Shown one piece after another: positions 7,809 through 17,032 of a stretch of 64,000 nt of DNA. The position numbers and the translations under genes are program-made. The notes beneath the pieces are model-generated. The model ran no database searches and was not told where the DNA came from. It saw nothing but the letters and a program-made list of their open reading frames with translations. Every line of letters starts with the position of its first letter. Positions within the stretch are counted from its first letter, which is position 1. Origin of the DNA: Massilia sp. PDC64 (GTDB lineage: Bacteria > Pseudomonadota > Gammaproteobacteria > Burkholderiales > Burkholderiaceae_D); the NCBI RefSeq assembly GCF_900101265.1, contig NZ_FMZS01000006.1, forward strand, positions 1 through 64,000. The letters run 5' to 3'.

Positions 7809-7837
7809 TTGCGTCCATCCGTTGCGCGCGCTATACT
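7809..7837 (+). promoter_or_regulatory. Promoter of the rplC operon
   Basis: TTGCGT (7809-7814), a 17-base spacer and TATACT (7832-7837), then the GC-rich discriminator AGCCGGC. It supplies the S10 genes that are cut off from rpsJ. Confidence 0.75.
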
Positions 7838-7850
7838 AGCCGGCTTCGGT

Positions 7851-7905
7851 GTGGGCCTATCTTTTTTCGGCCCACGCGTTTAAGAGGAAGTTTTTTTGAA
7901 CTTCC
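7851..7905 (+). promoter_or_regulatory. Structured leader of the rplC operon
   Basis: Two perfect 7-bp hairpins follow each other: GTGGGCC (7851-7857) with GGCCCAC (7869-7875), and GGAAGTT (7886-7892) with AACTTCC (7899-7905). Both have U-rich loops. A weaker CCCGCC/GGTGGG hairpin comes just before the ribosome binding site. By analogy with the L4-controlled S10 leader of E. coli this may serve autoregulation, but the structures are not homologous. Confidence 0.5.
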
Positions 7906-7951
7906 GATAGTCAACTAGCCCCGCCCAATCGTAGGTGGGAATGGAGAAAAA

Positions 7952-8608
7952 ATGAGCCTGGGCCTTCTCGGTCGCAAGGTTGGCATGATGCGCATCTTCA
8001 CGGACGACGGCGATTCGATCCCCGTCACCGTGCTGGACGTGTCGAACAACCGTGTTGCGCAAGTCAAAACTCCTGAAACTGATGGTTATGCCGCAGTTCA
8101 GGTCGTCTACGGTCAACGTCGCGCTTCGCGCGTGAACAAGGCCGCTGCCGGTCACTACGCCAAAGCTGGCGTCGAAGCAGGCACGATGCTGAAGGAATTC
8201 CGTATCGACGCCGCACAAGCCGCTGGTTTCAAAGCCGGCGACGCAGTCAACGTCTCGCTGTTCGAAGTGGGCCAGAAGATCGACGTGCAAGGCACCTCGA
8301 TCGGTAAAGGCTACGCCGGCACCATCAAGCGTTACAACTTCTCGTCGGGCCGCGCCACCCACGGTAACTCGCGTTCGCACAACGTGCCGGGTTCCATCGG
8401 TATGGCACAGGATCCGGGTCGCGTGTTCCCGGGTAAGCGCATGACCGGTCACATGGGTGATGTCACTGTCACCACCCAGAACCTGGAAATCGCCCGTATC
8501 GACGCCGAGCGTCAACTGCTGCTGGTTAAGGGTGCCGTTCCTGGCGCCAAGAACGGCCAAGTGGTCGTCAAGCCGGCAGTCAAAGTCAAAGCCAAGAAAG
8601 GAGCGTAA
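7952..8608 (+). CDS. rplC: 50S ribosomal protein uL3
   Basis: This 218-aa protein has the full uL3 pattern: [15 protein letters not shown] at the start, the [21 protein letters not shown] loop region near 125-150 (quoted across its length, core [19 protein letters not shown]) and a basic C-terminus. uL3 nucleates 50S assembly near the peptidyl-transferase centre. It is the first gene after the operon's own promoter and leader. TGGAG lies 7 bases before the ATG. rplD follows after 3 bases. Confidence 0.98.
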   Translation: MSLGLLGRKVGMMRIFTDDGDSIPVTVLDVSNNRVAQVKTPETDGYAAVQVVYGQRRASRVNKAAAGHYAKAGVEAGTMLKEFRIDAAQAAGFKAGDAVNVSLFEVGQKIDVQGTSIGKGYAGTIKRYNFSSGRATHGNSRSHNVPGSIGMAQDPGRVFPGKRMTGHMGDVTVTTQNLEIARIDAERQLLLVKGAVPGAKNGQVVVKPAVKVKAKKGA

Positions 8609-8611
8609 GAG

Positions 8612-9232
8612 ATGGAACTGAAGCTCCTGAATGAGCAAGGTCAAGCTGGCGCCGCAGTCAACGCCGCCGACACCGTGTTCGGCCGCGATTACAACGAAGC
8701 CCTGATCCACCAGATCGTGGTCGCCTACGCCGCCAACGCGCGCTCGGGCAACCGCAAGCAGAAGGATCGTGAAGAAGTCTCCCACACGACCAAGAAGCCG
8801 TGGCGTCAAAAAGGTACGGGCCGTGCTCGTGCCGGTATGTCGTCGTCGCCGCTGTGGCGCGGTGGTGGTCGTATCTTCCCGAACTCGCCGGACGAGAACT
8901 TCTCGCACAAGGTCAACAAGAAGATGCATCGCGCAGGTATCTGCTCGATCCTCTCGCAGCTGGCCCGCGAAGACCGCCTGAACGTCATCGAGAACCTGAC
9001 CGTCGAAGCACCGAAGACCAAGCTGCTGTCGCAAAAGCTGCAGGGCATGGGTCTGGACTCGGTCCTGGTGATCACCGACACCATCGATGAAAACCTGCTG
9101 CTGGCATCGCGCAACCTGCCGAACGTGCTGGTTGTCGAGCCGAAGCACGCCGACCCGATGTCGCTGGTGTTCTACAAGAAAGTCCTGGTCACCAAAGCTG
9201 CTCTGGCCAAGATCGAGGAGATGTACGCATGA
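8612..9232 (+). CDS. rplD: 50S ribosomal protein uL4
   Basis: The 206-aa product shows the uL4 core, including [20 protein letters not shown] near 65-85, the loop that lines the exit tunnel. In E. coli uL4 also represses the S10 operon; whether it does so here, where rpsJ is outside the operon, is unknown. AAGGAGCG in the end of rplC serves as ribosome binding site. Its stop overlaps the rplW start (ATGA), so the two are translationally coupled. Confidence 0.98.
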   Translation: MELKLLNEQGQAGAAVNAADTVFGRDYNEALIHQIVVAYAANARSGNRKQKDREEVSHTTKKPWRQKGTGRARAGMSSSPLWRGGGRIFPNSPDENFSHKVNKKMHRAGICSILSQLAREDRLNVIENLTVEAPKTKLLSQKLQGMGLDSVLVITDTIDENLLLASRNLPNVLVVEPKHADPMSLVFYKKVLVTKAALAKIEEMYA

Positions 9233-9546
9233 GCGCCGCAATCAAATTCAGCGAAGAGCGCCTGATGAAGGTGCTGCTGGCTCCGGTCATTTCCGAAAAG
9301 GCGACCTTCGTCGCGGAAAAGAACGAACAGATCGTGTTCAAGGTCCTGCCTGACGCGACCAAGCCGGAAATCAAAGCCGCCGTCGAACTGCTGTTCAAAG
9401 TCGAAGTGGAATCGGTGCAGACCGTGAACCGCGAAGGCAAGCAGAAGCGTTCGGGCCGTTTCACCGGTCGCCGCAACCACACCAAGCGCGCTTTCGTGGC
9501 CCTGAAGCCGGGCCAGGAAATCAATTTTGTCGAGGAGGCTAAATAA
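9229..9546 (+). CDS. rplW: 50S ribosomal protein uL23
   Basis: A 105-aa protein with uL23 features ([16 protein letters not shown] near the start; [13 protein letters not shown] near the end). uL23 sits at the polypeptide exit and is the docking site for trigger factor and SRP. Its start overlaps the rplD stop by 4 bases and its stop shares one base with the rplB start. Confidence 0.98.
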   Translation: MSAAIKFSEERLMKVLLAPVISEKATFVAEKNEQIVFKVLPDATKPEIKAAVELLFKVEVESVQTVNREGKQKRSGRFTGRRNHTKRAFVALKPGQEINFVEEAK

Positions 9547-10373
9547 TGGCACTCGTTAAGATGAAGCCAACCTCCCCAGGCCGCCGCGGCATGGTGAAGG
9601 TTGTGAACGCCGACCTGTACAAAGGCCGTCCGTTCGCAGCCCTGGTTGAGAAGAAATCGAAGACCGCTGGCCGTAACAACAACGGTCACATCACCACCCG
9701 CCACATCGGCGGTGGTCACAAGCACCACTACCGCGTGGTCGACTTCAAGCGCAACAAGGACGGTATCCCGGCCAAGGTCGAGCGCATTGAATACGACCCG
9801 AACCGCAGCGCGCACATCGCTCTGGTGTGCTACGCCGACGGTCACCGCGCGTACATCATCGCCACCAAAGGCATGGCTGTGGGCGATACCGTCATGAACG
9901 GCTCGGAAGCGCCGATCAAGTCGGGTAACTGCCTGCCGATCCGTAACATCCCGGTCGGCACCACCATGCACTGCGTCGAAATGCTGCCGGGTAAGGGCGC
10001 CCAAATGGCCCGTACCGCTGGCGCCGGCGTCGTGCTGATGGCACGTGAAGGCACCTACGCCCAGGTTCGCCTGCGCTCGGGTGAAGTGCGCCGCGTGCAC
10101 ATCGAGTGCCGCGCAACGGTTGGCGAAGTCGGCAACGGCGAGCACAACCTGCGCAAGATTGGTAAAGCCGGTGCAATGCGCTGGCGCGGTGTCCGCCCGA
10201 CCGTTCGCGGTGTGGTGATGAACCCGATCGACCACCCGCACGGTGGTGGTGAAGGTCGTACGGCTGCCGGTCGTCACCCGGTGTCGCCGTGGGGCCAGCA
10301 GACGAAGGGTAAGAAGACGCGTTCGAACAAGCGCACGTCGTCGATGATCGTTTCGCGCCGCGGCAAGAAATAA
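9546..10373 (+). CDS. rplB: 50S ribosomal protein uL2
   Basis: This 275-aa protein has the uL2 signature with the catalytically important His region near 220-240 ([20 protein letters not shown]) and the basic C-terminus [15 protein letters not shown]. uL2 supports subunit association and peptidyl-transferase activity. TAATG couples it to rplW; GAGG in rplW precedes the start. Confidence 0.98.
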   Translation: MALVKMKPTSPGRRGMVKVVNADLYKGRPFAALVEKKSKTAGRNNNGHITTRHIGGGHKHHYRVVDFKRNKDGIPAKVERIEYDPNRSAHIALVCYADGHRAYIIATKGMAVGDTVMNGSEAPIKSGNCLPIRNIPVGTTMHCVEMLPGKGAQMARTAGAGVVLMAREGTYAQVRLRSGEVRRVHIECRATVGEVGNGEHNLRKIGKAGAMRWRGVRPTVRGVVMNPIDHPHGGGEGRTAAGRHPVSPWGQQTKGKKTRSNKRTSSMIVSRRGKK

Positions 10374-10383
10374 GGGATAAGAC

Positions 10384-10659
10384 ATGACTCGTTCATTGAA
10401 AAAAGGGCCGTTCATTGACGCCCACCTGGTGAAAAAAGTCGAAGCCGCGCAAGCGACCAAAGACAAGAAGCCAGTCAAAACCTGGTCGCGCCGCTCGACG
10501 ATCACCCCGGACTTCATCGGTCTGACGATCGCCGTCCACAACGGTAAAGTGCACGTGCCGGTGTACGTGTCCGAGAACATGGTGGGTCACAAGCTGGGCG
10601 AATTCGCCCTGACCCGCACGTTCAAGGGCCACGCCGCTGACAAGAAGGCGAAGAAATAA
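10384..10659 (+). CDS. rpsS: 30S ribosomal protein uS19
   Basis: The 91-aa product begins [19 protein letters not shown] and contains [20 protein letters not shown], both standard for uS19, which contacts uS13 in the 30S head. Its TAA overlaps the rplV ATG by one base. Confidence 0.98.
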   Translation: MTRSLKKGPFIDAHLVKKVEAAQATKDKKPVKTWSRRSTITPDFIGLTIAVHNGKVHVPVYVSENMVGHKLGEFALTRTFKGHAADKKAKK

Positions 10660-10988
10660 TGGAAACTAAAGCTATCCTCAAAGGCGTGCGCCTGTCGGAA
10701 CAGAAAGGCCGCCTGGTCGCCGATCTGATCCGCGGCAAGAAAGTCGACGCCGCGCTGAACATCCTGCAGTTCAGCCCGAAGAAAGGCGCCACCATCATCA
10801 AGAAGGTGCTGGAGTCGGCAATCGCCAACGCCGAGCACAATGACGGTGCGGACATTGACGAACTGAAGGTCACGCAGATCTACGTCGAAAAGGGCCCGAT
10901 CCTGAAGCGCTTTACGGCACGTGCCAAAGGCCGCGGTGATCGCATTTCGAAACAATCCTGTCACATCTACGTGACTGTCGGTAACTAA
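10659..10988 (+). CDS. rplV: 50S ribosomal protein uL22
   Basis: This 109-aa protein carries the uL22 pattern ([40 protein letters not shown], the loop reaching the exit-tunnel constriction near 88-95). It sits between rpsS (1-base overlap) and rpsC (11 bases, with AAGGAG). Confidence 0.98.
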   Translation: METKAILKGVRLSEQKGRLVADLIRGKKVDAALNILQFSPKKGATIIKKVLESAIANAEHNDGADIDELKVTQIYVEKGPILKRFTARAKGRGDRISKQSCHIYVTVGN

Positions 10989-10999
10989 GGAGTCACACG

Positions 11000-11794
11000 A
11001 TGGGACAGAAGATCCACCCGACCGGCTTCCGCCTGGCCGTGACCCGTAACTGGGCCTCGCGCTGGTACGCAGGCAACGGCAACTTTGCCGACATGCTGAA
11101 GGAAGACCTGGAAGCCCGCGCTTTCCTGAAGAAGAAGCTGAAGAACGCCTCCGTCGGCCGCATCGTCATCGAGCGTCCGGCCAAGAACGCGCGCTTCACC
11201 GTGTACAGCTCGCGTCCGGGCGTCGTGATCGGCAAGAAAGGCGAAGACATCGAAGTTCTGAAGTCGTCGCTGACGAAGATCATGGGCGTGCCGGTCCACG
11301 TGAACATCGAAGAAATCCGCAAGCCGGAAATCGATGCTCAGCTGATCGCCGACTCGATCTCGCAGCAGCTCGAAAAGCGCATCATGTTCCGCCGCGCCAT
11401 GAAGCGTGCGATGCAGAACGCGATGCGTCTGGGTGCGCAAGGCATCAAGATCATGTCGTCGGGCCGTCTGAACGGCATCGAGATCGCACGTACCGAATGG
11501 TACCGCGAAGGCCGTGTGCCCCTGCACACCCTGCGCGCCGACATCGACTACGGCACGAGCGAAGCGTCGACCACGTACGGCATCATCGGCGTGAAAGTCT
11601 GGGTCTACAAGGGCGACCGTTCGGCAACGGGCGAAGCACCTGTGATCGAGACCCCGGCCGACGAGAAGAAGCCGCGCGGTCCGCGTCGTGACGACGGCAA
11701 ACCGGCTGGCCGTGGCCGCCCGGGCGCCAAGCCAGGTACCGCACCCGCAGGCCGCCGTGCTGCCAAGCCGGCCGCTGAGAAAGCAGGAGAATAA
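11000..11794 (+). CDS. rpsC: 30S ribosomal protein uS3 with basic C-terminal tail
   Basis: The protein is 264 aa. It holds the KH domain motif [14 protein letters not shown] (near 74-87) and the uS3 C domain ([20 protein letters not shown]). uS3 forms part of the mRNA entry tunnel and helicase. It is about 30 residues longer than E. coli uS3 because of a Pro/Arg/Gly/Ala/Lys-rich, probably disordered tail from about residue 215. Such tails occur in other betaproteobacteria. Confidence 0.98.
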   Translation: MGQKIHPTGFRLAVTRNWASRWYAGNGNFADMLKEDLEARAFLKKKLKNASVGRIVIERPAKNARFTVYSSRPGVVIGKKGEDIEVLKSSLTKIMGVPVHVNIEEIRKPEIDAQLIADSISQQLEKRIMFRRAMKRAMQNAMRLGAQGIKIMSSGRLNGIEIARTEWYREGRVPLHTLRADIDYGTSEASTTYGIIGVKVWVYKGDRSATGEAPVIETPADEKKPRGPRRDDGKPAGRGRPGAKPGTAPAGRRAAKPAAEKAGE

Positions 11795-11796
11795 GC

Positions 11797-12216
11797 ATGC
11801 TGCAGCCATCCCGCAGAAAGTATCGTAAAGAGCAGAAAGGCCGCAACACCGGCATTTCGCACACCCGCGGCACCGCGGTCTCGTTCGGCGAATTCGGCCT
11901 GAAGGCAGTTGCCCGCGGCCGTATCACCGCACGCCAGATCGAAGCTGCACGTCGTGCCATGACCCGTCACATCAAGCGTGGCGGCCGTATCTGGATCCGT
12001 ATCTTCCCGGACAAGCCGATCTCGAACAAGCCGGCCGAAGTCCGTATGGGTAACGGTAAAGGTAATCCGGAGTACTACGTGGCCGAGATCCAGCCGGGCA
12101 AGGTCCTGTACGAAATGGACGGCGTCGCTGAAGAACTGGCGCGCGAAGCATTCCGCCTGGCTGCCGCCAAACTGCCGCTGGCTACGACGTTCGTCGTGCG
12201 TCAAGTCGGTCAATAA
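11797..12216 (+). CDS. rplP: 50S ribosomal protein uL16
   Basis: This 139-aa protein shows the uL16 start [17 protein letters not shown], the region [19 protein letters not shown] and the [14 protein letters not shown] loop with the conserved Arg that is hydroxylated in some bacteria. It binds near the A-site and completes late 50S assembly. Start is 2 bases after rpsC, with AGGAG inside the rpsC end. Confidence 0.98.
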   Translation: MLQPSRRKYRKEQKGRNTGISHTRGTAVSFGEFGLKAVARGRITARQIEAARRAMTRHIKRGGRIWIRIFPDKPISNKPAEVRMGNGKGNPEYYVAEIQPGKVLYEMDGVAEELAREAFRLAAAKLPLATTFVVRQVGQ

Positions 12217-12228
12217 CAGGAGTTAAGA

Positions 12229-12420
12229 ATGAAAGCAACGGAACTCCGCGGCAAGGACCAGGCAGCTCTGCAACAAGAGCTGAATGAGCTGCTGAAGGCA
12301 CAGTTCGGCCTGCGCATGCAAATCGCTACGCAGCAACTGACGAACACCGCCCAGCTCAAGAAGGTGCGCCGCGATATCGCGCGTGTCAAGACCGTGATGA
12401 ACCAGAAGGAAGCCAAATGA
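12229..12420 (+). CDS. rpmC: 50S ribosomal protein uL29
   Basis: A 63-aa helical protein with the uL29 pattern ([36 protein letters not shown]). It lies next to uL23 at the tunnel exit. AGGAG precedes the ATG by 6 bases; the stop overlaps the rpsQ start (ATGA). Confidence 0.97.
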   Translation: MKATELRGKDQAALQQELNELLKAQFGLRMQIATQQLTNTAQLKKVRRDIARVKTVMNQKEAK

Positions 12421-12689
12421 ACGACACCACTAAAACGGCGCTGAAGCGTACGCTGGTCGGCAAGGTCGTGTCCGACAAGATGGACAAGACGGTGACCGTG
12501 CTGGTTGAGCGTCACGTCAAGCACCCGCTGTACGGCAAGATCATCGTGCGCTCGAACAAGTATCACGCGCACGACGAGACCAACCAGGCCAAGACCGGTG
12601 ACACGGTCGAGATCCAGGAAGGTCGCCCGATCTCGAAGACGAAGGCTTGGACCCTGACCAAGGTTGTGCAGGTCGCCCAGGTTCTGTAA
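12417..12689 (+). CDS. rpsQ: 30S ribosomal protein uS17
   Basis: The 90-aa product has the uS17 OB-fold signature ([36 protein letters not shown]). It is the last gene of the S10 cluster; 254 bases with several hairpins separate it from rplN, unlike the tight spacing elsewhere in the cluster. Confidence 0.98.
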   Translation: MNDTTKTALKRTLVGKVVSDKMDKTVTVLVERHVKHPLYGKIIVRSNKYHAHDETNQAKTGDTVEIQEGRPISKTKAWTLTKVVQVAQVL

Positions 12690-12943
12690 TGCCTGAGGGG
12701 GCGTTGTTACAACGCCTCTAAAATTTGTCTTGCGTGGCCCGCTGGTATGTGGAATACTAGCGGGCTTCGTTCATGTGTTGCCGCAGTTTGTCCTTCGGTA
12801 ACTGCGGCCTGCAACGAACATTGGAAAGTCCAATCACCCAAACGTACGCGCTTGCAATGAGTGCGGACGGCGGGACCAAGACTGACCGCAGGCCTACGGT
12901 TTTCCGTGGGGTTTCTTCGGCTTAAGTTGGGAAAGAAAATATC
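12690..12943 (+). promoter_or_regulatory. Structured gap between S10 and spc clusters
   Basis: Three hairpins in series: GGCGTTG (12700-12706) with CAACGCC (12710-12716); CCCGCTGGTAT (12738-12748) with ATACTAGCGGG (12754-12764, one G-T); and CCGCAGTT (12781-12788) with AACTGCGG (12800-12807), extended by GTTG/CAAC. A further CCTACGG/CCGTGGGG hairpin lies near 12893-12911. None has a clear U-run. The gap probably ends or attenuates S10 transcription and forms the leader of rplN; no clear promoter was found. Confidence 0.5.
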
Positions 12944-13312
12944 ATGATTCAAACCGAAAGCCGGCTCGAAGTGGCCGACAATACCGGTGCAAAAGAAGTT
13001 CTGTGCATCAAGGTATTGGGCGGCTCCAAGCGCCGTTACGCCAGCATTGGCGACGTGATCAAGGTCACCGTGAAGCAAGCTGCTCCGCGCGGCCGCGTCA
13101 AGAAGGGTGAAATCTACAACGCCGTGGTCGTGCGTACCGCTAAAGGTGTGCGCCGCCAGGACGGCTCCCTGGTGAAGTTCGACGGCAACGCCGCCGTCCT
13201 GCTGAACAACAAGCTGGAGCCGATCGGTACCCGCATCTTCGGACCGGTGACGCGCGAACTGCGTACCGAGAAGTTCATGAAGATCGTGTCCCTGGCACCT
13301 GAAGTTCTGTAA
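12944..13312 (+). CDS. rplN: 50S ribosomal protein uL14
   Basis: This 122-aa protein begins [20 protein letters not shown] and contains [19 protein letters not shown], standard for uL14, which bridges to 16S rRNA helix 14. First gene of the spc cluster, preceded by a 254-base structured gap. Confidence 0.98.
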   Translation: MIQTESRLEVADNTGAKEVLCIKVLGGSKRRYASIGDVIKVTVKQAAPRGRVKKGEIYNAVVVRTAKGVRRQDGSLVKFDGNAAVLLNNKLEPIGTRIFGPVTRELRTEKFMKIVSLAPEVL

Positions 13313-13322
13313 GGGAGCAGCA

Positions 13323-13637
13323 ATGGATAAGATTCGTAAAAACGACGAAGTCATCGTTCTGGCCGGTAAAGACAAAGGCAAGCGCGGTGTCGTTCAGCGT
13401 CGCGTGGATGCTGAGCACGTCATCGTCGAAGGCGTGAATGTGGCCAAGAAGGCCGTCAAGCCGAACCCGATGACCGGCGTAACTGGTGGTATCGTCGACA
13501 AGACCATGCCGATTCACGTGTCGAACGTCGCGCTGTTCAATGCAGCGACCGGCAAGGCTGATCGCGTTGGCTTCAAAGAAGTGGATGGCAAAAAAGTCCG
13601 CGTCTTCAAGTCGAACGGCGAAGTAGTGAAAGGGTAA
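13323..13637 (+). CDS. rplX: 50S ribosomal protein uL24
   Basis: A 104-aa protein with an N-terminal KOW motif ([20 protein letters not shown]). uL24 initiates 50S assembly with uL3. GGGAG lies 6 bases before the ATG; rplE follows after 6 bases. Confidence 0.98.
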   Translation: MDKIRKNDEVIVLAGKDKGKRGVVQRRVDAEHVIVEGVNVAKKAVKPNPMTGVTGGIVDKTMPIHVSNVALFNAATGKADRVGFKEVDGKKVRVFKSNGEVVKG

Positions 13638-13643
13638 TGAGAA

Positions 13644-14183
13644 ATGGCCCGTCTCCAACAACTGTATAAAGACAAAGTCGTTGCCGAACTGACCGAAAAA
13701 TTCGGTTACAAGTCGGTGATGGAAGTGCCGCGCCTGACCAAGATCACCCTGAACATGGGTCTGTCGGAAGCTGTCGCCGACAAGAAGGTCATCGAGCACG
13801 CAACCGGCGACCTGACGAAGATCGCTGGCCAGAAGCCGGTCGTGACCAAGGCTCGCAAGGCAATCGCAGGTTTCAAGATCCGCGAAGGCTACCCGATCGG
13901 TACGATGGTGACCCTGCGTGGCGCCCGCATGTACGAATTCCTGGACCGTTTCATCACCGTGGCCCTGCCGCGCGTGCGTGACTTCCGTGGCGTCAGCGGC
14001 AAATCGTTCGATGGTCGCGGCAACTACAACATCGGCGTCAAAGAGCAGATCATCTTCCCGGAAATCGATTACGACAAGATCGATGCGCTGCGTGGCATGA
14101 ACATCTCGATCACCACGACCGCTAAGACCGACGAAGAAGCCAAAGCGCTGCTCGCCGCATTCAAATTCCCGTTCCGGAACTAA
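13644..14183 (+). CDS. rplE: 50S ribosomal protein uL5
   Basis: The 179-aa product has uL5 motifs ([54 protein letters not shown]). It binds 5S rRNA and contacts P-site tRNA. rpsN follows after 4 bases. Confidence 0.98.
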   Translation: MARLQQLYKDKVVAELTEKFGYKSVMEVPRLTKITLNMGLSEAVADKKVIEHATGDLTKIAGQKPVVTKARKAIAGFKIREGYPIGTMVTLRGARMYEFLDRFITVALPRVRDFRGVSGKSFDGRGNYNIGVKEQIIFPEIDYDKIDALRGMNISITTTAKTDEEAKALLAAFKFPFRN

Positions 14184-14187
14184 GAAC

Positions 14188-14493
14188 ATGGCAAAACTTG
14201 CACTGATTAACCGCGAACAGAAGCGTGCAGACCTGGTGGAGAAATTCGCCGCAAAGCGTGCCGCTCTGAAAGCAATCATCGACGACCAGTCGAAGACCGA
14301 AGAAGAGCGTTACGAAGCACGCCTGAAGCTGCAGGCCCTGCCGCGTAACTCGGCACCGTCGCGCCAGCGTAACCGCTGCGCCATGACCGGCCGTCCCCGT
14401 GGCACTTTCCGTAAATTCGGTCTGGCCCGTACCAAACTCCGCGAATTCGCCATGAAAGGCGAAATCCCGGGTATGACCAAAGCTAGCTGGTAA
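14188..14493 (+). CDS. rpsN: 30S ribosomal protein uS14, zinc-free type
   Basis: This is the long (101 aa), zinc-independent form of uS14: the C-terminal core reads [20 protein letters not shown], with a single Cys instead of the two CxxC pairs of the short zinc form. It belongs to the 30S head. Confidence 0.97.
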   Translation: MAKLALINREQKRADLVEKFAAKRAALKAIIDDQSKTEEERYEARLKLQALPRNSAPSRQRNRCAMTGRPRGTFRKFGLARTKLREFAMKGEIPGMTKASW

Positions 14494-14507
14494 TAGGAGA
14501 ACAAGCA

Positions 14508-14903
14508 ATGAGTATGAGCGATCCTATCGCCGATATGCTGACCCGTATCCGCAACGCACAGGGCGTGCAAAAGAACGCCGTGTCGATGCCGTCGTCGAAG
14601 CTGAAAGTTGCGATTGCCAACGTCCTGAAGGACGAGGGTTACATTGAAGATTACGCCGTGTCCACCGAAGGTGGCAAGGCTGAACTGAAAATCGGTTTGA
14701 AGTACTACACTGGCCGTCCGGTTATCGAGCGCCTCGAGCGCGTCTCCCGTCCTGGCCTGCGCATCTACAAGGGCAAGGATGAGATCCCTCAGGTCATGAA
14801 CGGCCTGGGCGTGGCGATCGTCTCGACCCCGAAGGGTGTGATGACCGACCGCAAAGCACGCGCTACCGGTGTCGGTGGCGAAGTGATTTGCTACGTGGCT
14901 TAA
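14508..14903 (+). CDS. rpsH: 30S ribosomal protein uS8
   Basis: A 131-aa protein starting [16 protein letters not shown] (after MS) and ending in the uS8 signature [20 protein letters not shown]. In E. coli uS8 represses the spc operon by binding near rplE; no matching site was sought in detail here. AGGAG lies 8 bases before the ATG. Confidence 0.98.
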   Translation: MSMSDPIADMLTRIRNAQGVQKNAVSMPSSKLKVAIANVLKDEGYIEDYAVSTEGGKAELKIGLKYYTGRPVIERLERVSRPGLRIYKGKDEIPQVMNGLGVAIVSTPKGVMTDRKARATGVGGEVICYVA

Positions 14904-14913
14904 GGAGTAGACG

Positions 14914-15447
14914 ATGTCTCGAGTAGCTAAGATGCCAATCGCCGTCCCGGCCGGTACCGATGTCGCGATCAACGCGTCGTCGATCACCGTCAAGGGCCCG
15001 CTGGGCACCCTGACCCAGCCGCTGAACGGCCTGGTCAAAGTGGAAAACAACAATGGCACGCTGACCTTCGACGTGATCGACGATTCCCGCGAATCGAACG
15101 CCATGTCGGGCACCCTGCGTGCACTGGTGAACAACATGGTGACCGGTGTCACCAAAGGTTTCGAAAAGCGCCTGACCCTGGTCGGCGTGGGTTACAAGGC
15201 CGCCGTGCAAGGCAACGCCCTGAACCTGTCGCTGGGCTTCTCGCACCCGGTCCTGCACGCGATGCCGGAAGGCGTCACCGCAGCGACCCCGACCCCGACC
15301 GAGATCCTGATCAAGGGTATCGACCGTCAGAAGGTCGGCCAGGTTGCCGCAGAAGTGCGCGCTTACCGCTCGCCTGAGCCGTACAAAGGCAAGGGTGTCC
15401 GTTATGCGGACGAAGTGGTGAAGCTTAAAGAAACCAAGAAGAAATAA
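14914..15447 (+). CDS. rplF: 50S ribosomal protein uL6
   Basis: The 177-aa protein starts [14 protein letters not shown] and has the uL6 signature [16 protein letters not shown] near the C-terminus. It lies near the GTPase-associated centre. AAGGAG precedes the start. Confidence 0.98.
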   Translation: MSRVAKMPIAVPAGTDVAINASSITVKGPLGTLTQPLNGLVKVENNNGTLTFDVIDDSRESNAMSGTLRALVNNMVTGVTKGFEKRLTLVGVGYKAAVQGNALNLSLGFSHPVLHAMPEGVTAATPTPTEILIKGIDRQKVGQVAAEVRAYRSPEPYKGKGVRYADEVVKLKETKKK

Positions 15448-15459
15448 TCGGAGCTGACG

Positions 15460-15822
15460 ATGGACAAGAAAGAATCGCGTCTGCGTCGCGGACGCCAAAC
15501 CCGCATCAAGATCGCGCAGCTGGGCGTGAACCGCCTGTCGGTGCACCGCACCAACCTGCACATCTATGCGAACCTGATCAGCCCGGATGCGAAGGTCCTG
15601 GTTTCGGCTTCGACGCTGGAAGCAGAAGTGCGCGCCGAACTGGCTGGCAAGACCGGCGCCGGCGGCAACGTCGCCGCAGCTGCCCTGGTTGGCAAGCGCG
15701 TCGCAGAAAAAGCACTGAAAGCAGGGATCACCGAAGTCGCATTCGACCGTTCGGGTTTCCGTTACCACGGCCGTGTGAAGGCGCTGGCAGAAGCCGCGCG
15801 CGAAGCTGGTCTGAAGTTCTAA
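15460..15822 (+). CDS. rplR: 50S ribosomal protein uL18
   Basis: This 120-aa protein has uL18 motifs ([36 protein letters not shown]) and binds 5S rRNA with uL5 and bL25. Spacing to its neighbours is 12 bases each. Confidence 0.98.
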   Translation: MDKKESRLRRGRQTRIKIAQLGVNRLSVHRTNLHIYANLISPDAKVLVSASTLEAEVRAELAGKTGAGGNVAAAALVGKRVAEKALKAGITEVAFDRSGFRYHGRVKALAEAAREAGLKF

Positions 15823-15834
15823 GGAAGAATCGTC

Positions 15835-16353
15835 ATGGCAAAAATGCAAGCGAAAATGGCAAGCGACAAGCCGGATGATGGCATGCGCGAGAAAATGATC
15901 GCGATCAACCGCGTCACCAAGGTGGTGAAGGGTGGTCGTATCATGGGTTTTGCAGCGCTGACCGTTGTCGGTGACGGCGATGGCCGCATCGGCATGGGCA
16001 AAGGCAAGTCGAAGGAAGTTCCGGTCGGCGTGCAGAAAGCGATGGAAGAAGCCCGCCGCAACCTGATCAAGGTGCCCCTGAAGAACGGCACGCTGCAGCA
16101 CAGCGTCACCGGCCGCCACGGCGCATCGCGCGTGATGATGTCGCCGGCCAAGCCGGGTACCGGCGTGATCGCAGGCGGCGCAATGCGCGCAATCTTCGAA
16201 GTCATGGGCGTGACCGACGTCGTCGCCAAGTCGACCGGTTCGTCGAACCCGTACAACCTGGTTCGCGCGACCCTCGACGGTCTGGCAAAAATGAGCACTC
16301 CGGCCGACATCGCTGCCAAGCGCGGCAAGTCGGTGGAAGAGATCCTGGGTTAA
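15835..16353 (+). CDS. rpsE: 30S ribosomal protein uS5
   Basis: The 172-aa product holds the uS5 N-terminal dsRNA-binding fold ([40 protein letters not shown]) and its C-terminal domain. It shapes decoding fidelity and the mRNA entry site. Confidence 0.98.
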   Translation: MAKMQAKMASDKPDDGMREKMIAINRVTKVVKGGRIMGFAALTVVGDGDGRIGMGKGKSKEVPVGVQKAMEEARRNLIKVPLKNGTLQHSVTGRHGASRVMMSPAKPGTGVIAGGAMRAIFEVMGVTDVVAKSTGSSNPYNLVRATLDGLAKMSTPADIAAKRGKSVEEILG

Positions 16354-16364
16354 GGGGAACAACT

Positions 16365-16544
16365 ATGGCAAACACCATCAAAGTCAAGCTGGTCAAAGGC
16401 CTGATCGGTACCCGCCAGGATCACCGCGCCACCGTGCGCGGTCTGGGTCTGCGTCGTGTCAACTCGGTTTCCGAGCTGCAGGACACCCCGGCGATCCGCG
16501 GCATGATCAACAAGGTCAACTACCTCGTGAAAATTGTCGACTAA
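16365..16544 (+). CDS. rpmD: 50S ribosomal protein uL30
   Basis: A 59-aa reading frame starting ATG at 16365 and stopping with TAA at 16542-16544. It encodes [20 protein letters not shown] and ends in [12 protein letters not shown], standard for uL30. It lies 11 bases after rpsE, preceded by AGGGGAA, and 27 bases before rplO. Confidence 0.97.
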   Translation: MANTIKVKLVKGLIGTRQDHRATVRGLGLRRVNSVSELQDTPAIRGMINKVNYLVKIVD

Positions 16545-16571
16545 GCCGCGGCTTGGTCAACGGAGAAAATA

Positions 16572-17003
16572 ATGCAACTCAATACCATCCAACCCGCTGA
16601 AGGCGCGAAACACGCCAAGCGCCGCGTCGGTCGCGGTATCGGCTCGGGCCTGGGCAAGACCGCCGGCCGCGGCCACAAGGGTCAGAAATCGCGTTCGGGC
16701 GGCTTCCACAAAGTCGGCTTCGAAGGCGGTCAGATGCCTCTGCAGCGTCGTCTGCCGAAGCGTGGCTTCAAGTCGCTGAACGCTACGTTCAAGGCTGAAG
16801 TGCGTCTGTCGGACCTGAACAACCTGGCCGTCGCCGACGTCGACGTTCTGGTGCTCAAGCAAGCCGGCGTGCTGCCGGTCGTCGCTCGCGACGTGCGCGT
16901 GATCCTGTCGGGCGAAATCACCAAGGCGGTGAACCTGAAAGGCATCAAGGCAACCGCTGGCGCGAAAGCAGCGATCGAAGCAGCTGGCGGCTCGGTCGCC
17001 TAA
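16572..17003 (+). CDS. rplO: 50S ribosomal protein uL15
   Basis: This 143-aa protein has the Gly/Arg-rich N-terminal uL15 extension ([20 protein letters not shown]) and the globular C-terminal domain. GGAG lies 8 bases before the ATG. Confidence 0.98.
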   Translation: MQLNTIQPAEGAKHAKRRVGRGIGSGLGKTAGRGHKGQKSRSGGFHKVGFEGGQMPLQRRLPKRGFKSLNATFKAEVRLSDLNNLAVADVDVLVLKQAGVLPVVARDVRVILSGEITKAVNLKGIKATAGAKAAIEAAGGSVA

Positions 17004-17032
17004 ACGCGACCGCTGCCTGATCGGAGCAAAAA

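Noticed and set aside
7880..9241. 453-codon minus-strand frame across rplC and rplD
   Set aside because: Antisense shadow of two universally conserved ribosomal genes; low-complexity translation and no ribosome binding site.
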